Source: UBA5420 sp964485345 (GTDB lineage: Bacteria > Bacillota > Limnochordia > Darwinibacteriales > Darwinibacteriaceae). Taken from it: a stretch of 64,000 nt of DNA. Below are positions 43,286-52,737 of this stretch, in pieces. The notes below the pieces were generated by a model. It did no database searches and had not been told where the DNA came from. It worked only from the letters and a program-made list of their open reading frames with translations. The translations under genes and the position numbers were made by a program. Position 1 is the stretch's first letter. Each line of letters begins with the position of its first letter. The stretch lies in NCBI GenBank assembly GCA_964485345.1, contig CAZAJB010000005.1:11447-75446 (forward strand), written 5' to 3'.

Positions 43286-45681
43286 CAACCCATAGTCACC
43301 ACAACTGTATGAACAGTCCCTGCCTCTTGTGGAGGAATGGGACCCTCTACCGATTCCCCGTTTACTATAATTGTCTTAACACCCTTCTCTACTCCATCAG
43401 GATTTCTGACCGTTATCTTGTATGTGGCTCCCCGCCATTCCCGAGTAACTTGGAATTCATCCCACTCAGCTGGAATGCAAGGATCCACGGTGAGACCATC
43501 AAAGGTTAGACGGATACCCAAGATTCCTTGAGTAGCTGCTACGTAGGACCAGCCAGCACTACCCGTTAACCACGGGTGCCTCGCTCTTCCATAAGCACTG
43601 TGATCCCTACCCACCACAAACTGGCAGTAAGAATAGGGTTCGGCCTGCCGGACATCGATCTGGTTATTCTGATGATAAGGTAGGAGGGCATCATAGAACT
43701 TCATCGCCCGCTCACCCCTACCTAGACGACATTCTGCAATAATCGCCCAGGGATTGGGATGACTGAAAATCGCCGCGTTTTCCTTAATTCCGGGATAGAC
43801 CCGAGTCACAAAACCCACGTCATCATTGGGCTTTGTGTAGGCAGGCCAGACTAAATGAATGCCCTTTTCAGAATAAAGGTATTTGTCCACTGCATCCATA
43901 CAAGCAAGGCCACGCTCATACGAAGCTGCCCCTGACAAAACCGCCAAAGAATTGGATTCCAAATGGACTTTTCCCTCTTCATTGGAGTGACTTCCGATCT
44001 TGTCACCCTTGGCGGTGAAGCCCCGCAAATACCACTGCCCATCCCAAAGATACTCTTCACAGGTAGCCCTTACGCTCTCGGCTAGAGAAGTATAGCGTTC
44101 GACATCTTCGTGCCGCCCCAAGAAGTCGGCAGCTTCTATGAACGCCTGCAAAGCCCAATAATGCAAGAATGACACCATGGCACTTTCGCCTCCACCAAGA
44201 TTGAGGCAGTCATTCCAGTCGGCCCTCAGCCCTTTGCATACCCCCGTTTTTCCCACTTGATCGGCAGAAAAATCCAAAGCCCGCTTTAGGTGTTCGTACA
44301 CCGTAGCCTCTCCGCCATCGGCAAAGGGGTACAAAAGATCAAAGAAACCTATATCGCCCGTCTCCTTCACGTATTCGCAAACAGAGGGCACCAACCAGAG
44401 ATGATCGTCAGAACAGGTATCCTCTAAACCATGGATGAGACTACTCGCGGGTGCCTCGGGTACTACAGTAGGTGACTTGAAAGCCGGCGGCGCCGGTCGG
44501 TCGGGATCAAAACGTTCTGGTTCAAAAAGATGTAGGCCATAACCCATCTGCACTTGGGCCCGGAGCAACTCGCCAACTCGCTGCCGAACCTTCTCTGGGT
44601 TGGTGTGAGGAACGCTCAGGATATCCTGCGCCGTATCTCGGTAGCCGAGGCCAGTCCGCCCCCCGACTTCAATGAAAGAAGCAAAGCGGGACCAGACAAC
44701 ACAGGTTTCCGCCTGATAGAGAGTCCAGGTGTTGATCATGGTATCGAGTCCTGCATTCGGTGTTTGACACTGGAATCTGTCTAGTTTCGCCTGCCAATAA
44801 TCCTTCAATTCAAGGAAGGCGGAGTCAACCTCACTCGCTTGTCCATACTTTGCTCTGATCTTGCGGCCTATGTTCCGATCTCCTACCCCCAACATGTAAG
44901 TAAACCGTACCTCTTCGCCAGGTGCCAGGCTTATCTTCTTGTGCAGTGCGCCGCAGTGATTGCCCCCAAGCTCACTCGTGTTAGAGCAATACCCGCGTTC
45001 AACCGCGAGGGGGTTTGACTCAGTGCGGTAGGATCCCAGAAACTGGTCGCGCAAGGTATCGTAACTATCCGGATCAACACTAGCTGTAAAGTAGTGAAAT
45101 GTCCAAGGTTCATAAAAGAAGTCGTATTCAATAATTCCATCTTCATAATCAGAGCCGCTGGCATAGAGGCTCATTTGGTGGTTTTGGTTATCGATATCTA
45201 TGTGGTGAAAGGAGAACTCCAGGTAGGAGAAAACGCTCAAATGACGAGTTTGATGAGAGTTGTTGGTGATCTTGACATCCCAGAGCTCAACATCATCCTT
45301 TACGGGAATAAACATACACTGCTCAGCATGGATCCCTTGATAGTCGCAGGAAAAGACGGAATATGATAAGCCATGCCTACAGCTGTATGCTGCCTGATCC
45401 AACGGCACGCCAACCGGTTGCCAAGAAAGAGACCAATGCTCCCCAGAGTCATCGTCCCGAAGATAGACATAGCGCCCAGGGCGGTCCAAAGGCACACCAT
45501 TCGCCCTGAAACGCGTCATGCGGTGATGCTGCGGGGACTTATAAAAGGAGTAACCGCCTGCATTATGTGATAAAACGGTACATAAATCCTTCACACCCAG
45601 GTAGTTCGTCCAAGATACTGGGACATCCACGCGATCAATAACGTACTCCCGTGCAACATTATCAAAGTATCCGTACTTCAT
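43285..45681 (-). CDS. N,N'-diacetylchitobiose phosphorylase (GH94)
   Basis: 798 aa, close in length (about 800) and sequence pattern to Vibrio-type chitobiose phosphorylases. Converts (GlcNAc)2 and phosphate to GlcNAc-1-phosphate and GlcNAc in the cytoplasm. N-terminal beta-sandwich: KYGYFDNVAREYVIDRVDVPVSWTNYLG, HNAGGYSFYKSPQHHRMTRFR. The (alpha/alpha)6 barrel holds FASFIEVGGRTGLGYRDTAQD and GLRADWNDCLNLGGGESAMVSFLHYW, where Asp491 of WND is the general acid. The C-terminus (ATYKITVRNPDGVEKGV...) is also typical. ATG after AAAGGAG, 35 bp downstream of the RpiR regulator. Confidence 0.93.
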   Translation of the reverse strand: MKYGYFDNVAREYVIDRVDVPVSWTNYLGVKDLCTVLSHNAGGYSFYKSPQHHRMTRFRANGVPLDRPGRYVYLRDDDSGEHWSLSWQPVGVPLDQAAYSCRHGLSYSVFSCDYQGIHAEQCMFIPVKDDVELWDVKITNNSHQTRHLSVFSYLEFSFHHIDIDNQNHQMSLYASGSDYEDGIIEYDFFYEPWTFHYFTASVDPDSYDTLRDQFLGSYRTESNPLAVERGYCSNTSELGGNHCGALHKKISLAPGEEVRFTYMLGVGDRNIGRKIRAKYGQASEVDSAFLELKDYWQAKLDRFQCQTPNAGLDTMINTWTLYQAETCVVWSRFASFIEVGGRTGLGYRDTAQDILSVPHTNPEKVRQRVGELLRAQVQMGYGLHLFEPERFDPDRPAPPAFKSPTVVPEAPASSLIHGLEDTCSDDHLWLVPSVCEYVKETGDIGFFDLLYPFADGGEATVYEHLKRALDFSADQVGKTGVCKGLRADWNDCLNLGGGESAMVSFLHYWALQAFIEAADFLGRHEDVERYTSLAESVRATCEEYLWDGQWYLRGFTAKGDKIGSHSNEEGKVHLESNSLAVLSGAASYERGLACMDAVDKYLYSEKGIHLVWPAYTKPNDDVGFVTRVYPGIKENAAIFSHPNPWAIIAECRLGRGERAMKFYDALLPYHQNNQIDVRQAEPYSYCQFVVGRDHSAYGRARHPWLTGSAGWSYVAATQGILGIRLTFDGLTVDPCIPAEWDEFQVTREWRGATYKITVRNPDGVEKGVKTIIVNGESVEGPIPPQEAGTVHTVVVTMG

Positions 45682-45716
45682 TGTTTTCTCCTTTATTCGC
45701 TACGTAACCGGTTTCA

Positions 45717-46562
45717 TTAACGCAGCGCTAGAATTTCGGTCGTCTTGTCAAGAACCTCTTGGGAACGCTGAGAGTCCGCCAGGGCTACTGCTGCAAACAG
45801 AGTATCAATGGTGGAGAGCTGCGCGATGCGGGAGGATATTGCTCCCTTGGCAAAGAGCTCCCCCCTGGTACAAGTTAAGAGGAGGAGCTCCGCCACCTGT
45901 GCCAGGCTCGATACGCTGTGATTGGTAATAGCTATGGTCGTAGCGCCGCACTCTCTTGCTGTCAAGAGCGCTTCTACAATCTCCTTAGTCTCACCAGAAT
46001 GAGATAACCCGATTGCCACGTCACCTGGTTGTAGGAGCACAGCCCGTGTAATCTGCATATGGGTGTCTATAAAAGCGCTCGCCCGACGTCCAATGCGCGA
46101 AAACTTTTGCTCTCCATCAAAAGCGGCAATGCTCGAAGAACCAAGACCATAGAAGTGAATTTCCTTGGCTTGAGCTAGGGCATCCACTGCCTCTCCTAGG
46201 GCCTCATCATCCAGAACATGCGTCGTGTCTTGCAGGGCACAAATGTTGGCGCCGAAGACCTTTTCTTTAATCGTGCGAGGGTCATCGCCTGGCTCTACTT
46301 CCCCATCAACCAAACTCTGCTGGACCACTACGTCCTGAGCCAAGAGAATCTTGAATTCTTGAAATCCTTTATACCCTAAGCGCTTACAGAACTTGACCAC
46401 TGTGGCATCACTCACCCTAGCTGCTTTGGCCAATTCTGTGATGGCTAAATGCACCACCTGGTTGGGACTACGCAAAACATAGTCTGCCACCCGCCGTTCA
46501 GCTGGCTTAAAAACGGGATAAATACTCTTGATACGTAGTATCGTATTGCTTCTTTGCGCCAA
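45717..46562 (-). CDS. RpiR/MurR-family regulator (HTH plus SIS domain)
   Basis: 281 aa from the TTG at 46562, 7 nt after GAAGGAGGG; an ATG at 46601 has no site. HTH_6 domain: PAERRVADYVLRSPNQVVHLAITELAKAARVSDATVVKFCKRLGYKGFQEFKILLAQ. SIS domain from residue 110: IHFYGLGSSSIAAFDGEQKFSRIGRRASAFIDTHMQITRAVLLQPGDVAIGLSHSGETKEIVEAL, binding phosphosugars. It probably controls the chitobiose phosphorylase gene in response to an amino-sugar phosphate. Confidence 0.9.
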   Translation of the reverse strand: MAQRSNTILRIKSIYPVFKPAERRVADYVLRSPNQVVHLAITELAKAARVSDATVVKFCKRLGYKGFQEFKILLAQDVVVQQSLVDGEVEPGDDPRTIKEKVFGANICALQDTTHVLDDEALGEAVDALAQAKEIHFYGLGSSSIAAFDGEQKFSRIGRRASAFIDTHMQITRAVLLQPGDVAIGLSHSGETKEIVEALLTARECGATTIAITNHSVSSLAQVAELLLLTCTRGELFAKGAISSRIAQLSTIDTLFAAVALADSQRSQEVLDKTTEILALR

Positions 46563-46710
46563 ATCAATACCCTCCTTCGGCTTGAGTCGCTTTTCGATCA
46601 TTGGTATTATTGATTAGTTCGCATTTTATCAACAGGATCCTTCCTGAGCACTCCATTCTGACTACAAGGACTTATTTTCACTTTTCAATCACTGTATTTT
46701 CTGAATTGTA

Positions 46711-46739
46711 TTGACAATTAACTTCATTGGCGATACACT
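46711..46739 (+). promoter_or_regulatory. Promoter of the C39-peptidase / barrel operon
   Basis: TTGACA (46711-46716), 17-bp spacer, TACACT (46734-46739). It points at the start codon at 46762, about 15 nt after the predicted transcription start. Confidence 0.65.
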
Positions 46740-46761
46740 AAAAAACAAAAGAAGGGAGTTG

Positions 46762-47322
46762 ATGATGATCTGGTTAGCGTTGTTCTTCGGCTTGATGAGT
46801 TCTCTCCAACCGTACGAAATGACCAAATACGAAGGTCTGGTGGCCCAGAGTACACCTTGGGATTGCGCTTCTGCAGCTGCTGCTAGCCTCTTTACCCTGG
46901 CCGGCCAGTCCGAGCAACCTAGATTTGAAGCGGAAGCAGCAGAAGAGGGCGCTTCGCTTTTGAGCTTAAGTCGCTACTTTGAAGCTAGGGGCTGGGAGAA
47001 CCTGGCCTACAAGCTTACCTGGCAGCAGCTCCTCCATTTCTTTGAACACTCCCCCAATCAACCCCTCCTAGCCCACCGCGATCTAGACCAGGGGCATTAC
47101 GTGGTTCTCTTAGGCTTAGTACAAGAACTCCTGGTAGTAGCAAACCCCTCCTCTGGGGTGCAGGCCGTACCTCCTACAGACTTCCTTGAGGATTTTTCAG
47201 GCTTTACGTTGTACTTTCCCACTTTGCCCGCCTTAGCTACCGTAGAGAAGATTCTTACTTCGGTGGACCAACGTCTCAATCTCTTGAGGCAATCTACGAA
47301 ATTTGGAGGAGGAGACATGTGA
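46762..47322 (+). CDS. C39-like papain-fold protein, exported
   Basis: 186 aa from the ATG at 46762 or 46765 (AAGGGAG upstream). A short hydrophobic N-terminus (MMIWLALFFGLMSSLQ) suggests export. The C39 core is visible: oxyanion Gln29 and nucleophile Cys35 in AQSTPWDCASAAAASLFTLAG, then His112 in LDQGHYVVLLGLVQELLVVANPSSGVQAVPPTDFLEDFSGFTLYF. At the position of the usual Asp (DPxxG) it has Asn128. The typical CG after the nucleophile is CA. Possibly an active Cys-His peptidase or a binding pseudo-enzyme. It overlaps the barrel-like gene by 4 bp. Confidence 0.72.
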   Translation: MMIWLALFFGLMSSLQPYEMTKYEGLVAQSTPWDCASAAAASLFTLAGQSEQPRFEAEAAEEGASLLSLSRYFEARGWENLAYKLTWQQLLHFFEHSPNQPLLAHRDLDQGHYVVLLGLVQELLVVANPSSGVQAVPPTDFLEDFSGFTLYFPTLPALATVEKILTSVDQRLNLLRQSTKFGGGDM

Positions 47323-47918
47323 GACAGATGAAAATCGCCTGCGTATGCATGATGGTTTTTTTGACACTTGGTATAGGCCTCTGTGAAGCCACCTGGGTAT
47401 TTGAGGGTCAAGTGTGGAGCTCGCCCTACCAGGAAGGGGAGATCTACCTTAGTCAGTTCGGCGTAAGACTAGAACCCCACAAGAACCTCGACTTTACTGC
47501 GTCCATCCCTATCCAATACCACCGTAGCCCCGAACGACAAGAGATGCAGTACCTGTACCCCCGCTTCACCCTAGCATGGCTGGTTCCCTTTGATGACGTG
47601 CATTCTGGGCATTTGGCAGCCGGTTACGATCTCAAGCCTCCTAGACTACGCCTACAAGGAGGCCTCCACATGCTGTATGATCCCATCGCACTAAATCTCG
47701 CCCTTGCTTATCGCGAGCAGACACTCTCCTTAGAAGGAGGGGTTGTTTTCGCGGTAAATGAAAGATGGGCCCTAGGGGCCCACCTACACTACTCCAGAAA
47801 CTCGCTCATAGCCTACGAAATCCATCACACCTCGAAGAACGGCAAACAGCGGCAGGTCAGATACAGCCATTACCTCGATGGTTCAATGCAATGCCTTGGC
47901 TTCAAGATCTCTCTCTAG
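47319..47918 (+). CDS. Small beta-rich exported protein, possibly an outer-membrane barrel
   Basis: 199 aa, GTG start overlapping the preceding stop. Signal peptide (MKIACVCMMVFLTLGIGLCEA|TW). The mature part is a series of amphipathic strands: EGEIYLSQFGVRLEPHKNLDFTASIPIQY, RFTLAWLVPF, SGHLAAGYDL, RLRLQGGLHMLY, IALNLALAYREQTLSLEGGVVFAV, RWALGAHLHYSRN, ending in GFKISL. About eight to ten strands fit a small barrel. No close family recognised. Coupled to the C39-like gene. Confidence 0.6.
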   Translation: MRQMKIACVCMMVFLTLGIGLCEATWVFEGQVWSSPYQEGEIYLSQFGVRLEPHKNLDFTASIPIQYHRSPERQEMQYLYPRFTLAWLVPFDDVHSGHLAAGYDLKPPRLRLQGGLHMLYDPIALNLALAYREQTLSLEGGVVFAVNERWALGAHLHYSRNSLIAYEIHHTSKNGKQRQVRYSHYLDGSMQCLGFKISL

Positions 47919-49717
47919 AGTCCGGCTTCTGCTAACTGTTCCAACTCGCTCAACAATTCCTCAAAAACCGCCATGGCTTGGATGATGGGTTCTGGCTTGC
48001 TCATATCAACGCCAGCTTTCTGCAACTGATTGACTGGGTAGTCCGAACCCCCGCTACCTAAGAAATCCAGGTAACGCTGGACTGCAGGCTCTCCTTCTGC
48101 CAGGATCTGCCTCGAGAGGGAGACGGCCGCGGAGAAACCGGTAGCATATTTATAAACATAGAAGGGGCGATAGAAATGGGGAATTCTAGCCCACTCCATC
48201 GCGATAGCCTCGTCGACGACCATATCAGGGCCGTAGTACTTTTTGTTCAAATCATAGTAGATCTCTGACAATCTGTCGCTCGTTAGCGATTCGCCTGCAC
48301 CAATTTTGCCGTGGACAATCATCTCGAACTCAGCAAACATGGTCTGCCTAAAGACGGTGCCCCTAAACTGTTCTAAGAAATGATTCAACAGGTAGGCGCG
48401 TTTCTTCGGGTCCTCCGTCTTCTGCAAAAGATCATCCATAACCAAGGCCTCGTTCAGTGTTGAGGCTACCTCTGCGACAAAAATCGTGTACTGCGCGTTG
48501 ACAAACTCCTGCTCTTGACCTGAGTAGAAAGAGTGCATGGCATGGCCCAATTCATGGGCTAGGGTAAATACATCATTGAGGGTACCTTGGTAGTTGAGGA
48601 GCACATAAGGGTGTACTCCGTAGGTTCCCCAGGAGTAGGCTCCACTTGTCTTACCACGATTTTCTAGCCAGTCAATCCAGCCATCTGTAAAGCCCTCACT
48701 CATGTCGCTGAGGTATTGTGTACCGAGGGGATGCAAGCCGGCTCGAACCACTTCCACTGCGCCGTCACGGCTGAACTCCATATCTTCATCAGCCACCATG
48801 GATACATAAAGGTCGTACATGTGCAATTCCTCAAGCCCCAGTAGTTTCTTGCGTAGACGCACATAGCGGTGCATCAGCGGTAGATGATCATGGATCGAGT
48901 CGATTAAGTTAGTGTACACTTCTGGATTTACGTTGTCCTCGTGTAGAGCGGCTGCCAGAGATGACTCGTACTCTCGCGCTTTCGAGAAAAAACGCTCCTT
49001 TTTCACGGCAGACGTAAACGTCGCACCTAGAGTATTCTTCCAGGCGGTGTAGGTTGCATACAGAGCGTCAAAGGCACCCTGCCTAACATCACGATTCTGA
49101 GACTCAAGGAGTTGACCATACCGGCCGTGGGTCAACTCGACCATCTCGCCTGCATCGTTCTGGACATCGGGGAACTTCAGATCGGCGTCATTGAACATAC
49201 CAAAGATACTACGAGGGGCTTGTGCCATTTCCCCGGCAGCCGCCAGGAGCTGTTCTTGTTCGGCGGGCAAGGTGTGAGCTTTCTTGCGTAGGATATCCTC
49301 TAGATGATGCTCATAGAGCTTAAGGCCTGGTTCGTTCTTGATCCAGTCTTGCACGGCATCAGGGTCTAGACTCAGGATCTCTGGCACGAAAAACGACTGC
49401 GCTGCGTTAAGTTCCACCGCCACAGCCATGGCCGATTCGGCGTAAGCCTGGTACAATGAGTTGGCGTTGTCTTCATCCTTCCGCATGAGGGCGTAAGCGA
49501 TGACGCGATCTAGGGTTAAAGAGATCTCCTCTTGTAGCTTGAGGGCCTTCAGCAAATTCTCCCCTGAAGTGAGAGTTCCCCGCAGGTCAAGCACACTCTG
49601 CCCGCTTGCCTTGAGTGCTCCCAAATCTTCTTCCCACAATTCATTACTAGAATAAATGTCCTCTAGGCTCCACTTTAGATCAGACGATATCTCGTCTCGC
49701 CTTTGTAGTTGTCCCAT
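47915..49717 (-). CDS. pepF: Oligoendopeptidase F
   Basis: 600 aa, normal M3B length, cytoplasmic. Zinc site HExxH in TLAHELGHAMHSFYSGQEQEFVNAQYTIFVAEVASTLNEAL, with the third ligand Glu in EVAST. The N-terminus (RDEISSDLKWSLEDIYSSNELWEEDL) and the C-terminal FYVYKYATGFSAAVSLSRQILAEG...YLDFLGSGGSDYP are family hallmarks. ATG after AAGGAGTGA. The 3' ends of this gene and the barrel-like gene overlap by 4 bp. Confidence 0.95.
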   Translation of the reverse strand: MGQLQRRDEISSDLKWSLEDIYSSNELWEEDLGALKASGQSVLDLRGTLTSGENLLKALKLQEEISLTLDRVIAYALMRKDEDNANSLYQAYAESAMAVAVELNAAQSFFVPEILSLDPDAVQDWIKNEPGLKLYEHHLEDILRKKAHTLPAEQEQLLAAAGEMAQAPRSIFGMFNDADLKFPDVQNDAGEMVELTHGRYGQLLESQNRDVRQGAFDALYATYTAWKNTLGATFTSAVKKERFFSKAREYESSLAAALHEDNVNPEVYTNLIDSIHDHLPLMHRYVRLRKKLLGLEELHMYDLYVSMVADEDMEFSRDGAVEVVRAGLHPLGTQYLSDMSEGFTDGWIDWLENRGKTSGAYSWGTYGVHPYVLLNYQGTLNDVFTLAHELGHAMHSFYSGQEQEFVNAQYTIFVAEVASTLNEALVMDDLLQKTEDPKKRAYLLNHFLEQFRGTVFRQTMFAEFEMIVHGKIGAGESLTSDRLSEIYYDLNKKYYGPDMVVDEAIAMEWARIPHFYRPFYVYKYATGFSAAVSLSRQILAEGEPAVQRYLDFLGSGGSDYPVNQLQKAGVDMSKPEPIIQAMAVFEELLSELEQLAEAGL

Positions 49718-49842
49718 CCCGTCACTCCTTGCTTTTCTGTTATTCTATATCTTTTCTCCTTAGAGCAAAACTCTCCTCTATACAAAGGCAAAAACAGGAT
49801 CATGACAGTTTGTGTGGAAATAGGTGGATTGAGGTGAATCGA

Positions 49843-52002
49843 ATGCGTAAGGAAGAGGTTTTTGCCCTAGATATCGGTACCCGAACCATTGCTGGCTTGA
49901 TCTTGCTTTCCACAGAAGAAGGATTTGAGATTAGGGAAGCCAGCGTGCTCCAGCAATTACCAGGAGCCATGGCAGATGGACAGATTCATCAAATTGAAGC
50001 TGTGGCGGGCACCATCGCCAAGATCAAGTCGGAGCTCGAAGCTGCCTGTGAGGTTTCCCTCAAGAAAGCCGCCGTTGCGGCCGCAGGGCGTTCACTGCTC
50101 ACCGAAACCGGCAGTAGCAGTTTTGATCTTTCTCCGAGTCAGCGCCTGAGTTCAGACGAAGTCAGGGCCATAGAGCTCGATGCGGTGCGCGATGCTGTAA
50201 AAAAACTCTCTTCCGACAAGACCGGTGGCGTGATGCATAGCTACCTGTGCGTCGGTTATAGCGTAACTCAGTATTGTCTAGATGGAGAACCCATCGGCGC
50301 TCTCCAGGGGCACCAGGGCCAAAGGGCGCAGGCTGATGTTATTGCCACCTTCTTACCGCGCATTGTGATTGATTCGTTGGGTACAGCACTCCACGATGCC
50401 GGACTCACGATGGATACTCTAACCCTCGAACCCATCGCCGCCATGCACGTCGTTGTTCCGCCTACCATGCGAATGCTCAACATTGCCTTGGTTGATGTGG
50501 GCGCGGGGACCTCTGACTTAGCCATCTCAGCCGAAGGTACCGTCAAAGGCTATGGAATGGTGGCCTACGCCGGCGACGCTATTACCAAAGGGATAGCAGA
50601 TCACTTTCTCCTAGACTTCAAAGTGGCTGAGCAAATCAAGGTTGAGCTGCAACCCGACCAAGAATCTGAGTGTAAGGATGTCTTCGGCAATACGCTCCAC
50701 GTATCCTATGACGATGTGCTAGCTGTCATAAGTCCGCGGGTAGAAATTCTGGCCGAAAAGATCGCCCAAGAAATCATGAACCTCAACGGAAGCGCGCCTA
50801 AAGGTGCCATTCTCATTGGCGGAGGCAGCCGAGTTCCCGGATTTGCCGGGCTATTGGCGAAACAGCTAGGATTGCCTGAGAATCTGGTACGCATCCGCGA
50901 TCGTAGCAGCCTGGAAATTGTCCACGGACTCCCCCACTTTAGTGGTCCTGAAACGATTACACCCATTGGTATCGGTTGCACGCATCTCGATCAGCGATCC
51001 ATGGAGCTGATCCATGTCACAGTGAATGACCAGCACCTGCAATTCCTACATATGGCCTCTTCCACAATCGGAGAAGCCCTCTTGCATGCAGGTCTAGAGC
51101 CCTCCGAATTGGTGGGGCGGCCTGGCGCCGCCTTCACCGTAGAGCTAAATGGTCGGTATATAGCCCTGCCTGGAACTCTAGGCCAATCCGCGGTGATTCA
51201 AAAAAACGGGGAGCCCTCTGAACTCGGCGCCCCTTTAGCCGACGGAGACCATCTGCAGGTGCAACCAGGCAAGGCGGGCGTTGAACCACACATTACTTTA
51301 GGCGAGTTCATAGACGAGGATGCGCACTCTTTTTCCATCACGTTCAATGGAACACCGCTTAAGGTCAGTGTCACGGTCCTAGTGAATGGGAAGGAACAAA
51401 CCTGCGACTACATTCTGCAAGATCGCGATCAAATCACGCTAGAACCCCTCACCGATATCAAGGATCTCTTTCGACACTTGGGCATTCCCCTAGAGCAAGA
51501 GGTACCGTTTTACTTGAATGGCGAAAGCAAGCTTGCGCTGGAATCGGTGGATATTTTCGTCGGTGGCGCCAAGGGCTCCCCTAGAACGCCCCTACAGTCG
51601 GGACTAGAAATCGCCTATTCCCGCAAGCCCTATACTCTACGTGAACTTCTGGCAGCCCCTACGAAGGAGGTACCCCAGATCACTATCAGCGTTAACGGGC
51701 AGAAGCTAAAGCTCACCCAGAAAGAACCGACACCTCTAGCGAATGGACACCAAGTGTCCTTTGACTATCAAATAAGACCCCATGATCGCATCGAGTATAA
51801 CCCGGGATCGACTGGGGTCCTAAGTGCATACATTGTCACAGATATCTTTCGCGACTATGAGCCTGACGAGAAATTCGCCAAGAAGGGTGGCAGTATCGCC
51901 GTGAACGGCAAGGTGGCCGGTTTCACCACCGCCATCAAACATGGTGACATTGTGGAGTTCATCCCCTACGGGGCTGGAACTGCAAACTCTGAAATGCCAT
52001 AG
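49843..52002 (+). CDS. FtsA-like actin-fold protein with beta-grasp-like C-terminal repeats
   Basis: 719 aa from the ATG at 49843 (GAGGTG 6 nt upstream). Residues 1-380 form an FtsA/PilM-type ATPase: phosphate-1 FALDIGTRTIAGL, an SHS2-like insert, phosphate-2 IALVDVGAGTSDLAIS and adenosine motif GAILIGGGSRVPGFAGLLAKQLG. Residues 400-719 contain about three to four modules with VNG/LNG...DGD/HGD signatures (VNDQHLQFLHMASSTIGEALLHAG; VNGKEQTCDYILQDRDQITL; VNGQKLKLTQKEPTPLANGHQVSF; VNGKVAGFTTAIKHGDIVEFIPYG), resembling ThiS/MoaD-like beta-grasp folds. Not cell-division FtsA itself, no membrane helix; role unknown. Confidence 0.8.
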   Translation: MRKEEVFALDIGTRTIAGLILLSTEEGFEIREASVLQQLPGAMADGQIHQIEAVAGTIAKIKSELEAACEVSLKKAAVAAAGRSLLTETGSSSFDLSPSQRLSSDEVRAIELDAVRDAVKKLSSDKTGGVMHSYLCVGYSVTQYCLDGEPIGALQGHQGQRAQADVIATFLPRIVIDSLGTALHDAGLTMDTLTLEPIAAMHVVVPPTMRMLNIALVDVGAGTSDLAISAEGTVKGYGMVAYAGDAITKGIADHFLLDFKVAEQIKVELQPDQESECKDVFGNTLHVSYDDVLAVISPRVEILAEKIAQEIMNLNGSAPKGAILIGGGSRVPGFAGLLAKQLGLPENLVRIRDRSSLEIVHGLPHFSGPETITPIGIGCTHLDQRSMELIHVTVNDQHLQFLHMASSTIGEALLHAGLEPSELVGRPGAAFTVELNGRYIALPGTLGQSAVIQKNGEPSELGAPLADGDHLQVQPGKAGVEPHITLGEFIDEDAHSFSITFNGTPLKVSVTVLVNGKEQTCDYILQDRDQITLEPLTDIKDLFRHLGIPLEQEVPFYLNGESKLALESVDIFVGGAKGSPRTPLQSGLEIAYSRKPYTLRELLAAPTKEVPQITISVNGQKLKLTQKEPTPLANGHQVSFDYQIRPHDRIEYNPGSTGVLSAYIVTDIFRDYEPDEKFAKKGGSIAVNGKVAGFTTAIKHGDIVEFIPYGAGTANSEMP

Positions 52003-52679
52003 GCATAGGGTGCTAACTCATAGAGTCCGAAGCAAATCACAGCCCCGGTATCTTGCAGATAAAAACCCTGCTCCTCGTGGAACTCACTGGGCGTAAAGGA
52101 GTCAACAAAAAAATGGTCTGGTTGTTCGCTAATCTTGGCGTTGACAATCTCTGCAGCCCGGTTTAGCTCTGCTTCGGAGTCAAGCAGCTCATGAAAGCTA
52201 ATGTGATGTCCCACGGTCAGATCTACGTTGATGTAGTCATAATACGTCATACCGTGGGCGCCACCGGTGTAAGAATAATTGACAATCGCTATACTCAGAA
52301 GACCACCCCGGTTGAGCTTTACCTCAAAATCCATGATGCCTTCATAGGGAAAGCGCGGGTGTTCCTCATCGAAGCCTAAGACCTCCGCGGCTACATCCTT
52401 TAATTCCGCCACATATGCTTCGAGATGATGGTGCATGCTTTCGTTGAATTCCGCCTGCCAGAGGGCGCTATCGACTCCAGCCAACTGCGGAATTCTCGCC
52501 GTGATCTCGAGTTCTGGCCCCCTGTATTCATATACGTACTCATGAACCAAGATGGAGTTAGGAAAGCCCTCCCCCATCCTCTGCCAATACGAATTTGCTG
52601 CCGCTACTTCGACCCTGGCGCCTGCAACAAGTAGCACAACGAGGAACCATAGAGCAGTGGCCATGCGCAACCTTCTCAT
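51966..52679 (-). CDS. DUF3298 (RsiV-like) domain exported protein
   Basis: 237 aa from the ATG at 52679 (AAAGGG 8 nt upstream). Signal peptide (MRRLRMATALWFLVVLLVAGARVEVAAANS). DUF4163/DUF3298 pattern: VHEYVYEYRGPELEITARIPQLAGVDSALWQAEFN then IAIVNYSYTGGAHGMTYYDYINVDLTVGHHISFHELLD, with the diagnostic GGAHG. Homologous to the extracytoplasmic part of anti-sigma factor RsiV, which binds lysozyme; here without the anti-sigma domain. Convergent with the FtsA-like gene, overlapping by 37 bp. Confidence 0.85.
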   Translation of the reverse strand: MRRLRMATALWFLVVLLVAGARVEVAAANSYWQRMGEGFPNSILVHEYVYEYRGPELEITARIPQLAGVDSALWQAEFNESMHHHLEAYVAELKDVAAEVLGFDEEHPRFPYEGIMDFEVKLNRGGLLSIAIVNYSYTGGAHGMTYYDYINVDLTVGHHISFHELLDSEAELNRAAEIVNAKISEQPDHFFVDSFTPSEFHEEQGFYLQDTGAVICFGLYELAPYAYGISEFAVPAP

Positions 52680-52737
52680 CAGGAACACCCTTTCATTTGA
52701 ACCTCATGCACGATACGAAGGTCCAGATTCTCGTCGT

